The notes: generated from the sequence alone by a model not told the origin. Positions 15,965-26,093 are shown, numbered from the stretch's first letter. The stretch: DNA of 33,489 bases from Labilithrix sp. (GCA_028287065.1 JAQBQJ010000072.1:1-33489), one strand, 5' to 3'. Numbers and translations: made by a program.

Positions 15965-16234
15965 TCGGCCTCTACAGAGAGATAGCGCTCACAGCAGACC
16001 GACGGCTCGCCATCTCGACGTTGTCGACGGATGGGGTCTACTCGGCGTCGAGGGCATGGGCAAGACGCACGAACCGTCATACCCAGTGAGTAACCGCAGG
16101 CGACGACAAGCAGGCGTCTCCCTCCAAAGTCGTTGGCCGGCCCTACGTCGACTCCGCGACCGCATGAGGCTTTGCGCCTCGCTGCGCCTGGACTCGAAAC
16201 TCGGCCTGCGCTGGTCTACCTGGATGAGCGTCGC

Positions 16235-17566
16235 TCACCGCAAGCGCGCGGCGACCAGGTCCTTGCGCGAGCCGATCTGCTCGGTCCACAGCAACGCCAC
16301 GTCGCCGGCGTACGCCGTCAGACGGATGCGCGGGCCCGGCGGCAGCTCGATCTTCCACGGGCCCCACGCGCCGCTGACGAGCGACGTCGACACGATCGTG
16401 CCGTCGGCGTCGATCGTGAACGCGCGCAAGACCGAACCGTCGGCGACGACCACGACACCCTGGCCGGCGGGATGAGCGCGCGTCGGCATCGTCGCGCCCG
16501 TACGCCACGTTCCGTCCGTGTAGATGCGATGCGAGAACGACGACGAGGCCGCGCGGATCGCGTGCACGTCCGCGCCGAGCGACGTGACGGACCAGTCGTT
16601 GGGATCGAAGCTCGCCCCCTCGAAGCCTACGTTGCCGGGCGACCCCCACGTCCCGGTCGAGAACGGAGCGAACTCGATCGCCGTGGGGTTCGGTTCCTTG
16701 TCCGCGGCCTCCCACAGCACCAGCGCGCCGATGGGCGTGGGCGCGAACGCACGCGCGTTGCACAGCATGTTGACGGTCTTGACGTCGACGGGGCCTGCGA
16801 AGTCGGGCGCCCACGTCGCTCCCGTGGCGGACAGCGTCGACTTCCAGGCGACGATGTTCCCGGTGGGCCCCGCCGTGCCTCCGTCCGCCGAGTACCAACC
16901 CGTGACGTCGACGACCGTGCCGGCGGCAAGGATCGCCACGGCAGGCCCGTCCGGCTCGAGCTGACCATCGTTCGAGATCACCCGACTCAGCTCCGTCACG
17001 GCCTCGAACACGAGCGTCGCGCCCGAGAACGTCGCCCGCACGTGCGTATGCCGGCGATCGGCAGGGCCCGGCTTCAGCGAGACCGCGAGATGGAAGACGT
17101 CACGGCCGGCGACGTCCGCATACGACACCGCGAAGCTCCGTCCGTCGTGCGGATGCTCGTACGGCAACGCGAGCGACGCACCGTCCGTCCACGTCACGAA
17201 GTCCTTCGATACGCGCGTCCGCAGGTGCGTGGGATCGGTGTCGCTCTCGTAGAAAACGACCCAAGTAGCGGCGTTCTTCGCGAACCAGAGATGCGACCCC
17301 TGCGCGGCGCCGGACGCGAACACGCCGCCCACGTCGGACGCGACCACCACCGGCGCCAACATCGGGCCCGCGTCGACGGCGCTGTCGTCGATCGGAGCGT
17401 CCGGCACGGCGGACGCGTCGCCGGCTTCGGTCTGTGCATCGGGCTGGACGATCGGCGCGGCGTCGCCGTCGCTCAACCCGTCGAGGGACGTCGCGAGCGT
17501 GCACGCCGCCGCCGCGAGCACGGGGGCGAGCAGTGAGAAAAGAACAGCGACCCTCCGTCCTCCCAT
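16235..17566 (-). CDS. Hypothetical lipoprotein
   Basis: Start MGGRRVAVLFSLLAPVLAAAAC at 17566 with lipobox-like AAAC; Asp/Ala-rich linker; repeated beta-rich segments. Confidence 0.65.
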   Translation of the reverse strand: MGGRRVAVLFSLLAPVLAAAACTLATSLDGLSDGDAAPIVQPDAQTEAGDASAVPDAPIDDSAVDAGPMLAPVVVASDVGGVFASGAAQGSHLWFAKNAATWVVFYESDTDPTHLRTRVSKDFVTWTDGASLALPYEHPHDGRSFAVSYADVAGRDVFHLAVSLKPGPADRRHTHVRATFSGATLVFEAVTELSRVISNDGQLEPDGPAVAILAAGTVVDVTGWYSADGGTAGPTGNIVAWKSTLSATGATWAPDFAGPVDVKTVNMLCNARAFAPTPIGALVLWEAADKEPNPTAIEFAPFSTGTWGSPGNVGFEGASFDPNDWSVTSLGADVHAIRAASSSFSHRIYTDGTWRTGATMPTRAHPAGQGVVVVADGSVLRAFTIDADGTIVSTSLVSGAWGPWKIELPPGPRIRLTAYAGDVALLWTEQIGSRKDLVAARLR

Positions 17567-17602
17567 ACACCCCAGCGTATCAGTGAAACCCTTGTCCGGC
17601 AC

Positions 17603-19522
17603 CTACGCGCGGGGCGCCGTCGCCGTGGCCGCGAGATACGCGATCGTGATCTCGGTCTGATCGAGCACGCCGAGCACCTTCCCGTCCTCGTCGACGACGA
17701 GCAGCTCGCGCATGGCGTTGGCGATCATGATCTCGAGCGCATTGTGGAGGTCGTCCGTGTCACGAACGGAGATCGGCACGCCCATCATGTCGTCGGCGAG
17801 CGCAACGCGGGTCACCTCGGGATCGCCGGCGGTCGTGCGCAAGATCTCGGCAGTGATCACGCCGACGAGCGTGCCGTCGGCGCCGAGCACCGGAAACGCA
17901 TCCTGGAAGTCCGCGTTCGCGACCACCCGGATCACCTCGGACGCCGGCGTGTTGCGCGCGAACGAGGCGAGCGGGCGATCCTTGACGAGGATCGTGTCCA
18001 CGCGGATGCCCTTCAGGAAATCGAGGATGAGGTCGTCGCGGTGCGCGGGCGAGTCGCGCTTCGTCTTCACCTGCGCGTGATAGAGCGTCTGGTTGCGCAG
18101 CGCGACGTACGCGATTCCCTCCGCGAGCATCAACGGCACGAGCAGGTCGTAGCTTCCGGCGAGCTCGCACGTCATGACGAGCGAACCGATCGGCACGTGC
18201 GCGAGCCCGCCGTAGAACGTGCCCATTCCCACGAGCGCGAACGCGCCGGGATCGATCCGCGGGTCGTGCCACAAGAGCTGCGCGGCGCGACCGAACGCTC
18301 CGCCGAAGATGCCTCCCATGACCATCGACGGACCGAAATCGCCCGCGCTGCCGCCGCTTCCGACGGTCAGCGACGTCGCGACGATCTTCACGATGCCGAG
18401 CGCGACGAGGACCTGCACGCCTCGCCAGCCCTCCGGGAACCACGGCGCGCTCGTGATCGCGATCTGCGCAGCGCCGTAGCCGCCGCCGAGGATGCCGAGG
18501 CCCTGCCCCTCGCCCATGCGCGTACCGAGCAAGTAGATGATGGGCGTCGCGAGCGCGCCGAGCAGGAGGCCGCCCAGCGCGGGCTTCGTCCACGCCGGAG
18601 CATGGACCGTCGCCGTGACACGGCGCACCGTTTCCATGGTGCGCACGAAGAGCAGAGCCGCGCCGCTGACGACGAGCGCCATCAGCGCATAGAGCGGAAG
18701 ATGCACCGGGACGAACGGGTACTTCGCGGCGTGCGCGAACAGCGTCGACTCGCCGAAGAACGAGATGAACACCGAGTACGACACGACGCTCGCGAGGACC
18801 GACGGCACGAGCGCATCGGATTCGAAGTCGTCGCGGTGCAGGACCTCGACGGCGAGGAGCGCGGCTCCGAGCGGCGTGCGGAAGACGGCGGACATGCCCG
18901 CGGCGGTGCCGGCGACGAGCAAGATGCGGCGCTCGCGATCGGTGACCTGCAGATAGCGGCCGACGATCGAGCCGATCGAGCCGCCGATCTGCATCGTCGG
19001 GCCCTCGCGTCCGCCCGAGCCGCCGAAGCCGAGCGTCGTGATCGAAGCGATCATCTTCACGATCGGCACGCGCCTGCGCACCTGCCCGCCCTTGTTGTGG
19101 AAGGCGTCGATGATGGCGTCCGCGCCTCCACCGCGAGTCTCGGGCGCGAGGATCGAGACGGCGCCGCCGATCAGCGCACCGAGCGCGGGCAAGATCGCGA
19201 GGAGCCACGGTCGGAACGTCGTGCTCGCAGGTGCCAGCGCTTCGCCTTCGCCTGCGGCGCGGAGCGGGAGGTAACCGGCGAGTCGCTCGAGGACGAAGTG
19301 CTGCGTGACGTCGAGGCTGTAGACGAAGACGAGGCTCGCGAACCCTACCGCCGCGCCGACCGCGGCTGCATGGAGCAGCACGCGCCCGAGCATCTGCAGC
19401 GTCGGAGCTCCGCGTCCGACGAATCCCGAGTCGAGGAGCGCGGTCAGCCTGCGGACGGCGGGCTGAGGCAACGTCGAGCGTCGTCCCTCGGACGGCGGCG
19501 GGGTGTGGAGCGATTCAGTCAT
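17603..19522 (-). CDS. Voltage-gated chloride channel (CLC) family protein with C-terminal CBS domains
   Basis: GFGGSGGREGPTMQIGGSIGS (GREGP), GGSAGDFGPSMVMGG (GxFxP), C-terminal CBS-like pair (VIRVVANADFQDAFPVLGADGTLVGVIT; LHNALEIMIANAMRELLVVDEDGKVLGVL). Confidence 0.93.
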   Translation of the reverse strand: MTESLHTPPPSEGRRSTLPQPAVRRLTALLDSGFVGRGAPTLQMLGRVLLHAAAVGAAVGFASLVFVYSLDVTQHFVLERLAGYLPLRAAGEGEALAPASTTFRPWLLAILPALGALIGGAVSILAPETRGGGADAIIDAFHNKGGQVRRRVPIVKMIASITTLGFGGSGGREGPTMQIGGSIGSIVGRYLQVTDRERRILLVAGTAAGMSAVFRTPLGAALLAVEVLHRDDFESDALVPSVLASVVSYSVFISFFGESTLFAHAAKYPFVPVHLPLYALMALVVSGAALLFVRTMETVRRVTATVHAPAWTKPALGGLLLGALATPIIYLLGTRMGEGQGLGILGGGYGAAQIAITSAPWFPEGWRGVQVLVALGIVKIVATSLTVGSGGSAGDFGPSMVMGGIFGGAFGRAAQLLWHDPRIDPGAFALVGMGTFYGGLAHVPIGSLVMTCELAGSYDLLVPLMLAEGIAYVALRNQTLYHAQVKTKRDSPAHRDDLILDFLKGIRVDTILVKDRPLASFARNTPASEVIRVVANADFQDAFPVLGADGTLVGVITAEILRTTAGDPEVTRVALADDMMGVPISVRDTDDLHNALEIMIANAMRELLVVDEDGKVLGVLDQTEITIAYLAATATAPRA

Positions 19523-19558
19523 CGGGGCGGCACGAGGGCCGCCTCGACACTAGGACTC

Positions 19559-21418
19559 TCAGAGCGGGTTGGCGAGGACCGAGCGGATGGCCGAGTCGCT
19601 CGCGATGATCGACTCCTTCTGCGTATTCGCGTCGCGCACGAGGAAGTAGAGCCAGCCGTCCGAGCGGAAGTGCGGGAACAGCGCGAACTGGCCGGGCGCC
19701 ATGCGCGTGACGAGCCACTTCTTGCCTGTTACGAAGTCGGCCATGTAGATGTCCGCCGCGCCCTTCGCCTTGTACGGCGCCCAGGCCTCGTCCGACGGGA
19801 AGTCCTCACGGGTGAGGTAGTGGTGCGTGACGAGGAAGCGCTCGTCGAACGAGATGTTCGCCTTGTTGCCCGGCATGCAGATGCGACCGGCCTGCTTGAG
19901 GCTGAAGCGATAGCCCTCGCCGCCGGGGACGAACGTGATCTTGTCGAGGGCGTAGCCGAGCGCGCCGTGCTCGCCGGCGACGCGGCTACCGATGAGCCCG
20001 CCGCTGCGCGACATCATCGTGTCGCCCTTGAAGGGCGTCGCGAGCGTGACGTTCTGCTTGATCTGGTAGCCGCCGTCCGCGTCGTTGCCGCGCGCGACGC
20101 CGACGTGGATCTTCACCGAGGCCTCGGGACCGGCCGTGAGCTGGAGGTCGTGGTCGGATGCCGTGAGGCCGGGGTTGTCGGCGGCGTTCGTGCTGTTGAT
20201 CGCGAAGATGTCGCTGATCGCGTTGTCGCCGGCGACCTGTCCGACGGTCTGGTACAGGCCGACCGAGTCGAGCTTCGAGCACTGCGGCTCGTCGAGGCTC
20301 ACCGTCTTCGTCGCCGGGTTCTTGAGGAGCGAGAGCGAGCAGAACTTGCCGCCGCCCTGGAACATGAAGCCTTGATTTGCCGGGAAGAAGTCCGGGTCGT
20401 ACGAGGCGCTCACGCCGATGTCGCGCGTCTTGGGACCCGCGGGATCGAGCGCTGCGGCGAGGTCCGCGATCACGGCGCCGGTGTTGTCGATGCGCGGGCC
20501 GCCGCCGTTGCCGACGAAGCGGCCGTCGGCGCTGGTGCGCATCCAGAAGTGCGTCTTGTACTCGAGCGCGCGGACGATGCGGAAGTTGTCCTCGTTGCGC
20601 GACCACGTCTTCGCGGTCTCGACCTCGCGCGACTCGGGGAAGATGCTCTTGCCGTCCGCCGTCTTCTGCTCGAAGCACTTCAGCGGGTCGTCGCCGGTGC
20701 AGGCGAACATCGGCATGCGCGAGTCCTTGTTGACCGCCTGCCAGTTCGTCGAGCGCACCGCCCTCACGTGCTCCTTCAGGCCCGCGAAGTCGTCGACGCA
20801 CGTGGTCGGGCGCGGCTCTTCGACGAGCAGCTCCTCGAGCTTCGGCATTCCCTTGTCGACCCACGTGAGGATGCGCTCGAACTCGGCGGCGCTGAGCCGG
20901 TCGTACGAGACCTCGATCGGCATGAGCGTGTCGACGCGGAACTGCTTGAGGAGATCGTCCTTGCCCGCGAAGAGCTTCTTCAGCACCTGCGTGTGCTTGT
21001 ACGTGAGCGGGTGGCGCGTCGGGTCGACCGTGGAGCTCCCGGTGAAGTGCGTACCCGCGGTGAGGACGCCGAGCTTCGACGGCGCGAAGCCGGAGCCGGG
21101 GTCGGCGGGGTTACGGCGCATGTAGTTGATGCGCTCGTCGACGGGCTTCGACTCGTCGGAGATGAACGCGATCGTGGTGGCGTAGTCGCCTGCCCACTTC
21201 TTCAGCGTCAGCTTGTTCGGGTCATGGCAGTTCTGGCATGTCGCGTCGCTGCGCTCCTCGTTCGGGAGCTTCGCGCCGAGCGTACGGAGCGCCCCGCGGG
21301 CGATGTCCTCGTCGGTTTGCGCGCTCTCGGCGGACTCGGCGTCGTCTTGCGACGCGCTGCAGGCCGCGAGGACAGCGAGACTGAGGACAGAGAGAAGAGC
21401 GAGGGTTTTGGTTCGCAT
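19559..21418 (-). CDS. Hypothetical lipoprotein with one CxxCH (cytochrome c-like) motif
   Basis: Start MRTKTLALLSVLSLAVLAACSAS at 21418 (lipobox LAAC); TCQNCHD. Confidence 0.7.
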   Translation of the reverse strand: MRTKTLALLSVLSLAVLAACSASQDDAESAESAQTDEDIARGALRTLGAKLPNEERSDATCQNCHDPNKLTLKKWAGDYATTIAFISDESKPVDERINYMRRNPADPGSGFAPSKLGVLTAGTHFTGSSTVDPTRHPLTYKHTQVLKKLFAGKDDLLKQFRVDTLMPIEVSYDRLSAAEFERILTWVDKGMPKLEELLVEEPRPTTCVDDFAGLKEHVRAVRSTNWQAVNKDSRMPMFACTGDDPLKCFEQKTADGKSIFPESREVETAKTWSRNEDNFRIVRALEYKTHFWMRTSADGRFVGNGGGPRIDNTGAVIADLAAALDPAGPKTRDIGVSASYDPDFFPANQGFMFQGGGKFCSLSLLKNPATKTVSLDEPQCSKLDSVGLYQTVGQVAGDNAISDIFAINSTNAADNPGLTASDHDLQLTAGPEASVKIHVGVARGNDADGGYQIKQNVTLATPFKGDTMMSRSGGLIGSRVAGEHGALGYALDKITFVPGGEGYRFSLKQAGRICMPGNKANISFDERFLVTHHYLTREDFPSDEAWAPYKAKGAADIYMADFVTGKKWLVTRMAPGQFALFPHFRSDGWLYFLVRDANTQKESIIASDSAIRSVLANPL

Positions 21419-21500
21419 GGGGGTGCCGAACGGAGTCTCGTGCACGCGACATGCCTGTCGGTAGATGTGGTCAGATCGGTGTTTTCATGCGCTAGAGAAG

Positions 21501-21521
21501 CCCGAATTCCAGAAATTCGGG
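21501..21521. promoter_or_regulatory. Inverted repeat CCCGAATT-CCAGA-AATTCGGG in divergent intergenic region
   Basis: Perfect 8-bp arms, 5-nt spacer, between 21418 (-) and 21725 (+). Confidence 0.4.
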
Positions 21522-21724
21522 GGGTGCTCCGTGATCCGGTGGATCGACGGCTGTATCCGCCGGTAATCGTTCGTGAACGTCGGATCGTCCGGTCGAAAAC
21601 ATGGTGCTGAGCGTGGATCATTCCTCCCTCAGCGCGCTCATTCCGCGCACCGTTTCGTCAGGCAATGTAGGTGACTTCACGACGGGGTAGGCGTGGCACG
21701 CACCGTGCTGAAGCTCTGGTCATC

Positions 21725-23518
21725 ATGCCCTCGCGCCACTTCCGCTCTTTCGGTCTCGTCGCTGCCCTGGCGGTCGCCGCCGGCTCGGCCCTCCTCCACT
21801 GCGCTGCCCCCACCGAGGAGGACGAAGACCTCTCGGAGGACCAGATCACCGGCGTCAACAACGCCCTCGGTCTCGGGCTTCGTTATGAAGAGAAGAGCGG
21901 CACCGTCCAGGCGACGCTCAGCGGCGGCCTGAAGGACGGCGAGAAGCTCTTCATCCGCGTTCGTCGCGGCAAGATGCAGCTCGACTCGCAGAAGAAGCTC
22001 GATTGCAGCGAGCTGACGCAGGCGCGTCCCCTCGCCGGCACCGGCGAGCGTGAGCTCACCGGCAAGATCGTCTACCGCGGACCGAAGGTCGACAAGTCGG
22101 TCTTCGATCTCACGAAGCTCTATGCGGATCCGAACTGGGCGACGGGCAACGTCCCGCAGTCGGTGAAGGACGACATCAAGAAGTTCGGCCCCGACCCGAT
22201 CGTCGAGGCGTGCGTCATGAAGGGCGACAAGGTCCGCGCGAAGCTCGCGACCAACCTCGCGTACGCCTGGGACCAGGGCACGAAGGCCGAGCGCACGCTC
22301 GCGAAGCTCAGCGCGAACCTCCACTTCGCCGGCGCCGATGCGGGCCTCGAGGGTGAAGGCGGCGCGGCGGACGACGCCGGCGGCGGCGGCGGCGAAGGCG
22401 TGGACGCGGGCGGCAACGGCGGTCAGGGCACGGGCCGCGCGCTCGACGAGACCAACGTGAACAGCCAGATCGAGTACGGCCAGCTCTGCGTGCAGGAGCT
22501 CGGCGAGATCCCGTTCTTCAAGAAGAAGGGCGAAGGCAAGTACGACACGTTCGACTGCCGCGACCTCGTCGGCATGGACGGCGACACTCCGACCGGCCGC
22601 ATCGACGGCGTCGAAGGCTCGATGATTCCCGTCACCGTCGACGGCGTCGCCCAGGACAAGTGCAGCCCCGGCCAGGAGCTCGGCCCCGAGTCCGAGAGCT
22701 ACGGCTGCATGGACAAGGCCGACCACGGCATGTTCCTCGCGACCGGCAAGACGCAGCCCGGCCCGATGGTCGTGACCGCGAAGAACGACAAGGGCTCTCA
22801 CTGGGTCCTGCTCTGCCGCAAGATCGCCGATACCGGCGAGGGCATGACCAAGTCGAAGCGCTTCAACGACATGGCCATGATCGGCCACAACCCGAAGACC
22901 GGCCGCACGTGCTTCTTCCAGAACTCGATCGGCTCCGGCAAGGACGGCTCGAAGGTCCCCCACCCCGCTGACGTCGAGAAGTCGACGACGGTGTGGAGCA
23001 GCAACGTGCAGTCGTACTGCTCGGGCACCTGCCACGGCGAGAGCCCCTTCGTTCACTCGCCCTGGATCGACGGCGCGAAGCGCGCGAACGGCAAGCCCAT
23101 CATCCCGAAGGTCGGCGAGCACCCGGACTTCCTCATCAGCGACCTCTCCGCTCCGTACAACATCGTCGCCGCCGACAACCTCGGCTTCTCGATCCCGAAG
23201 CAGCTCGTCTCCGACGAGGTCGGCGCGTGCAACAACTGCCACCGCCTTGCCGGCGGAACGCTGCAGAACTTCGCCAAGTGGTCCACGGGCACCGGCGACG
23301 ACTACTTCTCGAACATCACCGACTTCGGAAAGAAGTTCGAGAACTCGCACTGGATGCCCCCGCGCCGCGACGGCCTGACCGAGGCGAACTGGGCCGACAG
23401 CAAGTACGGCAAGGCGCTCGAGTTCATGAAGAAGTGCGCCGACAACGCGTCCGACCCCGCGTGCCTATGGGCCGACGTTCCCCGCGGCGCCTACAACAAC
23501 CCGAAGGTCGATCGCTGA
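21725..23518 (+). CDS. Hypothetical lipoprotein with c-type heme-like motifs (one CNNCH, one CSGTCH)
   Basis: Start MPSRHFRSFGLVAALAVAAGSALLHCAAP; VGACNNCHRLAGG and QSYCSGTCHGES. Confidence 0.7.
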   Translation: MPSRHFRSFGLVAALAVAAGSALLHCAAPTEEDEDLSEDQITGVNNALGLGLRYEEKSGTVQATLSGGLKDGEKLFIRVRRGKMQLDSQKKLDCSELTQARPLAGTGERELTGKIVYRGPKVDKSVFDLTKLYADPNWATGNVPQSVKDDIKKFGPDPIVEACVMKGDKVRAKLATNLAYAWDQGTKAERTLAKLSANLHFAGADAGLEGEGGAADDAGGGGGEGVDAGGNGGQGTGRALDETNVNSQIEYGQLCVQELGEIPFFKKKGEGKYDTFDCRDLVGMDGDTPTGRIDGVEGSMIPVTVDGVAQDKCSPGQELGPESESYGCMDKADHGMFLATGKTQPGPMVVTAKNDKGSHWVLLCRKIADTGEGMTKSKRFNDMAMIGHNPKTGRTCFFQNSIGSGKDGSKVPHPADVEKSTTVWSSNVQSYCSGTCHGESPFVHSPWIDGAKRANGKPIIPKVGEHPDFLISDLSAPYNIVAADNLGFSIPKQLVSDEVGACNNCHRLAGGTLQNFAKWSTGTGDDYFSNITDFGKKFENSHWMPPRRDGLTEANWADSKYGKALEFMKKCADNASDPACLWADVPRGAYNNPKVDR

Positions 23519-23535
23519 AGACGAGACCCACGTAG

Positions 23536-23580
23536 GAGGAAGGAGAGCAGCCGGAAGGCCGCTCTCCTTTCCTCGTTTTG
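23536..23580. terminator. Strong Rho-independent-like terminator
   Basis: GAGGAAGGAGAGC ... GCTCTCCTTTCCTC stem (one bulge) followed by gttttg, between convergent genes. Confidence 0.75.
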
Positions 23581-23584
23581 TCGG

Positions 23585-24016
23585 TCACGCGTAGAAGCGC
23601 AGCACGTGCACGGCCATGCCGACCACCGAGAGCACGCCGACCACGAAGCAGATCGTCCGGTAAGGCTGCTTGCCCCAGATGTAGACGATGGAGTGGAGGA
23701 GCCGCGCCGCGACGAAGCTGCCGTAGTACGCGAGCGCGGCCTCCTTGCTCGGCCCCGTCGCCGCGTAGAGCGCGCCGACCACGAAGAACGGAACCGCCGA
23801 CTCGATGAGGTTCGCGTGCGCACGTCGCACGCGCTCGACGTCGGGGTGATCGCCTTCTGCGGCGTTTACCTTGAAGAACCCGGCGTCCTCGGGGTTCGTG
23901 TAGTGCTTGGCCTTCGCGCGGACGCGCCCGGTGTACCCGGACATCACGAAGAAATGGAGCGCGACGATCGTGCTGGCGATCGCATAGGCGGCGAACGCGG
24001 GGTTGGTGGTGCCCAT
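23585..24016 (-). CDS. MAPEG-family membrane protein
   Basis: MGTTNPAFAAYAIASTIVALHFFVMSGYTGRVRAKAKHYTNPEDAGFF...DVERVRRAHANLIESAVPFFVVGALYA, four TM segments; RAHxNxxE signature. Confidence 0.85.
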   Translation of the reverse strand: MGTTNPAFAAYAIASTIVALHFFVMSGYTGRVRAKAKHYTNPEDAGFFKVNAAEGDHPDVERVRRAHANLIESAVPFFVVGALYAATGPSKEAALAYYGSFVAARLLHSIVYIWGKQPYRTICFVVGVLSVVGMAVHVLRFYA

Positions 24017-24147
24017 GGCCAGCAGAGCAACACACCTTCCACCCGTGAAGCGAGCAATCGACCGCGCCTTCTCGCGGAACAGGCGCACGGCGGCGAACGT
24101 CCCGAAGCACACGAGCGCTGCGGGGAGGCCCGTGGGATCGGAGCGTC

Positions 24148-25470
24148 TCAGAGCACGCGCTTCGCGAGCATCGCGACGGTCCGCGGGTCGCGGATCCGCC
24201 TTCGCAGGCCGGCGATCGTGCCGTGGAGGTCCTCGTCGCCGATGCGCCGCGCGTGGCGTCGATCGACGTCGCGCACGTTCGCGAGGATCGATCGCGCGAG
24301 CGGTTCGTCGTCGACGAGCACGACGAGCTCGAAGTCCTTGTCGTCCTCGAGGCTGCGGCAGTTCAGGTTCGTGGAGCCGTGGATCGACCAGCGCTCGTCG
24401 AAGACCGCCATCTTCAGGTGGTTGAAGTGGTTCTGGTACTCGCGCACCTCGATCCCGCATTCGAGATAGCGCGCGTACTCGTGCTCCTGCGCATCCTGGC
24501 CGAACGAGTTGTCGTTGTGCTTGCCGGACGGCACGACCAGCACGACATCGAGCGAGGGCGTGACCTTCTTGGCCTCGCAGAGCGCGTCGGTGATCGCCGG
24601 ATGATACAGGTACGGGTTCTCGATGAAGATCGAGCGGCGCGCGTCCCGGATCAGCCGGAGATAGAGCTCCCGCACCTGGTTCGGCTGCGCGTTCGGCTCG
24701 TTGCAATAGACGCGCGCGTCGTGGATGCGCACCCCGCGCGGCGGACGCGTCCCGGGCACCGCCGGCTCGGGCGGGAGCTCGTCTCCGCCGTCGAGCACCC
24801 AGCGATCGCGAAAGTGCTGATCGAGCGCGACGACGATCGGCCCCTCGAACCGCGTCAGGCTGTCGTGCCATTTCCACCAGGGCTCCGGAAGGCCTGCCTT
24901 CTTGCGCTCGTCTCCCTCCTCGCGCGCGTCCTTCCGCGGGTCGAACGCGAGGTGATACATGTACTGTGCACCGACGTTGGCGCCGCCGCAGTAGCCGACG
25001 CGCCCGTCGACCACGACGATCTTGCGATGGTCGACGTGCATGTCGTCGATCGAGATGCCCTTCCGGATCTGCTCGGCGATGGAACGCAGCCGCGGGTCGA
25101 GCACCTCGACCTCGGCGTCGTAGTCGATGTTCGTGTCGCGGACGTCGACGCCCGCGGCCTTCATCGACTCGCACAGCGGCTTCACGTCCGTAGGGTCGTA
25201 CTCGACGCTCGGGTCGTGGCGCATCATCCGCTTCTCGCCGGTCGAGAACGGATCGCCCATCGCCGTCTTCTCGACGTTCAGCAGCATGCGGACCTTCACG
25301 CCCGCCTTTGCCTTGCGCGACAGAGCGGCAGCCACCTCTTCGCCGATCGGATCTCGGAAGAAGAGGAACATGGATACGTGGATGAAGCTCGTCGCGGCCT
25401 CGATGTCCTCCAGAAGCGCCGGGAGGATGTGGTGACCGTCGACGAGCATCGCCGCATGATTTTCGGTCAT
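24148..25470 (-). CDS. Phospholipase D-like / cardiolipin synthase-like protein
   Basis: Two HKD motifs: VDHRKIVVVDGRVGYCGGAN and FNHLKMAVFDERWSIHGSTN. Confidence 0.9.
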   Translation of the reverse strand: MTENHAAMLVDGHHILPALLEDIEAATSFIHVSMFLFFRDPIGEEVAAALSRKAKAGVKVRMLLNVEKTAMGDPFSTGEKRMMRHDPSVEYDPTDVKPLCESMKAAGVDVRDTNIDYDAEVEVLDPRLRSIAEQIRKGISIDDMHVDHRKIVVVDGRVGYCGGANVGAQYMYHLAFDPRKDAREEGDERKKAGLPEPWWKWHDSLTRFEGPIVVALDQHFRDRWVLDGGDELPPEPAVPGTRPPRGVRIHDARVYCNEPNAQPNQVRELYLRLIRDARRSIFIENPYLYHPAITDALCEAKKVTPSLDVVLVVPSGKHNDNSFGQDAQEHEYARYLECGIEVREYQNHFNHLKMAVFDERWSIHGSTNLNCRSLEDDKDFELVVLVDDEPLARSILANVRDVDRRHARRIGDEDLHGTIAGLRRRIRDPRTVAMLAKRVL

Positions 25471-25588
25471 CGGGCCCCCACGCTACGTCGGAGGGCGATC
25501 GACCACGCGGCGGCAGTCGATCGCCCTGGGCGCACGTGCGAAGCGCGTCCATGACACGCGTGTGGCGTGATCGCGCGCACGCACGAGC

Positions 25589-25981
25589 TCAATCGATGCA
25601 GAGCGAGCCGGTGCGGCACGTCGCAAGGCGGCTGACCTTGTCGAACGGATTGCCGCACTTCTCGTTGCGGATCTCCTGGAGGCAGTTCGACAGCTTCTCG
25701 TCCTTGATCCCGCGCGGGCACTCGCCAGGGCGGAGATCGGCCTCGAGATCGTGACGCTCCTCGCGACGGCAGGCCGCTTCGTCCTTGTACTTCTCCTTGT
25801 CGCCGAGCTGGTTGCAGGCCTTCGCACGATCGCAGCGCGCGTCGGTGAGGCGGCGGACCGCGTCCTCGTTGCTGACCACGCCGGCGCCGGTCGTGGTCAC
25901 GCCGCTTGCGGGAGCGCTCTCGTGGTTGCACGCAATGACGAGCACGGCGGCCGTGGCGAAAAAGATCATCGTACGTTTCAT
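25589..25981 (-). CDS. Small Cys-containing lipoprotein (possibly DUF6184-type)
   Basis: Start MKRTMIFFATAAVLVIACNHES at 25981; ARCDRAKACNQLG...C...CPRGIKDEKLSNCLQEIRNEKCGNPF...LATCRTGSLC. Confidence 0.65.
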   Translation of the reverse strand: MKRTMIFFATAAVLVIACNHESAPASGVTTTGAGVVSNEDAVRRLTDARCDRAKACNQLGDKEKYKDEAACRREERHDLEADLRPGECPRGIKDEKLSNCLQEIRNEKCGNPFDKVSRLATCRTGSLCID

Positions 25982-26093
25982 GGTGATTCCTCCAAAGACG
26001 GGGTTGTGGCTGCGCGGGCGCACCTTGCAACCGGCATTCCGCACGCGTGCGACACCCGAGCGCTCGGCACGGTCGCGCTGATATCCTCGCGGC

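Noticed and set aside
17744-21610. 1288-aa + strand ORF
   Set aside because: Spans antisense to two well-supported genes (CLC and a lipoprotein); composition R/E/A/V rich, no motif. GC-driven open frame.
21677-23350. 557-aa minus ORF
   Set aside because: Antisense to a lipoprotein with signal peptide and heme-like motifs; low-complexity V/A/R/D composition.
23585-25552. 655-aa minus ORF including the MAPEG protein
   Set aside because: Upstream part is out-of-frame shadow of the PLD-like gene; MAPEG homology begins at MGTTNPAFAAY (24016).
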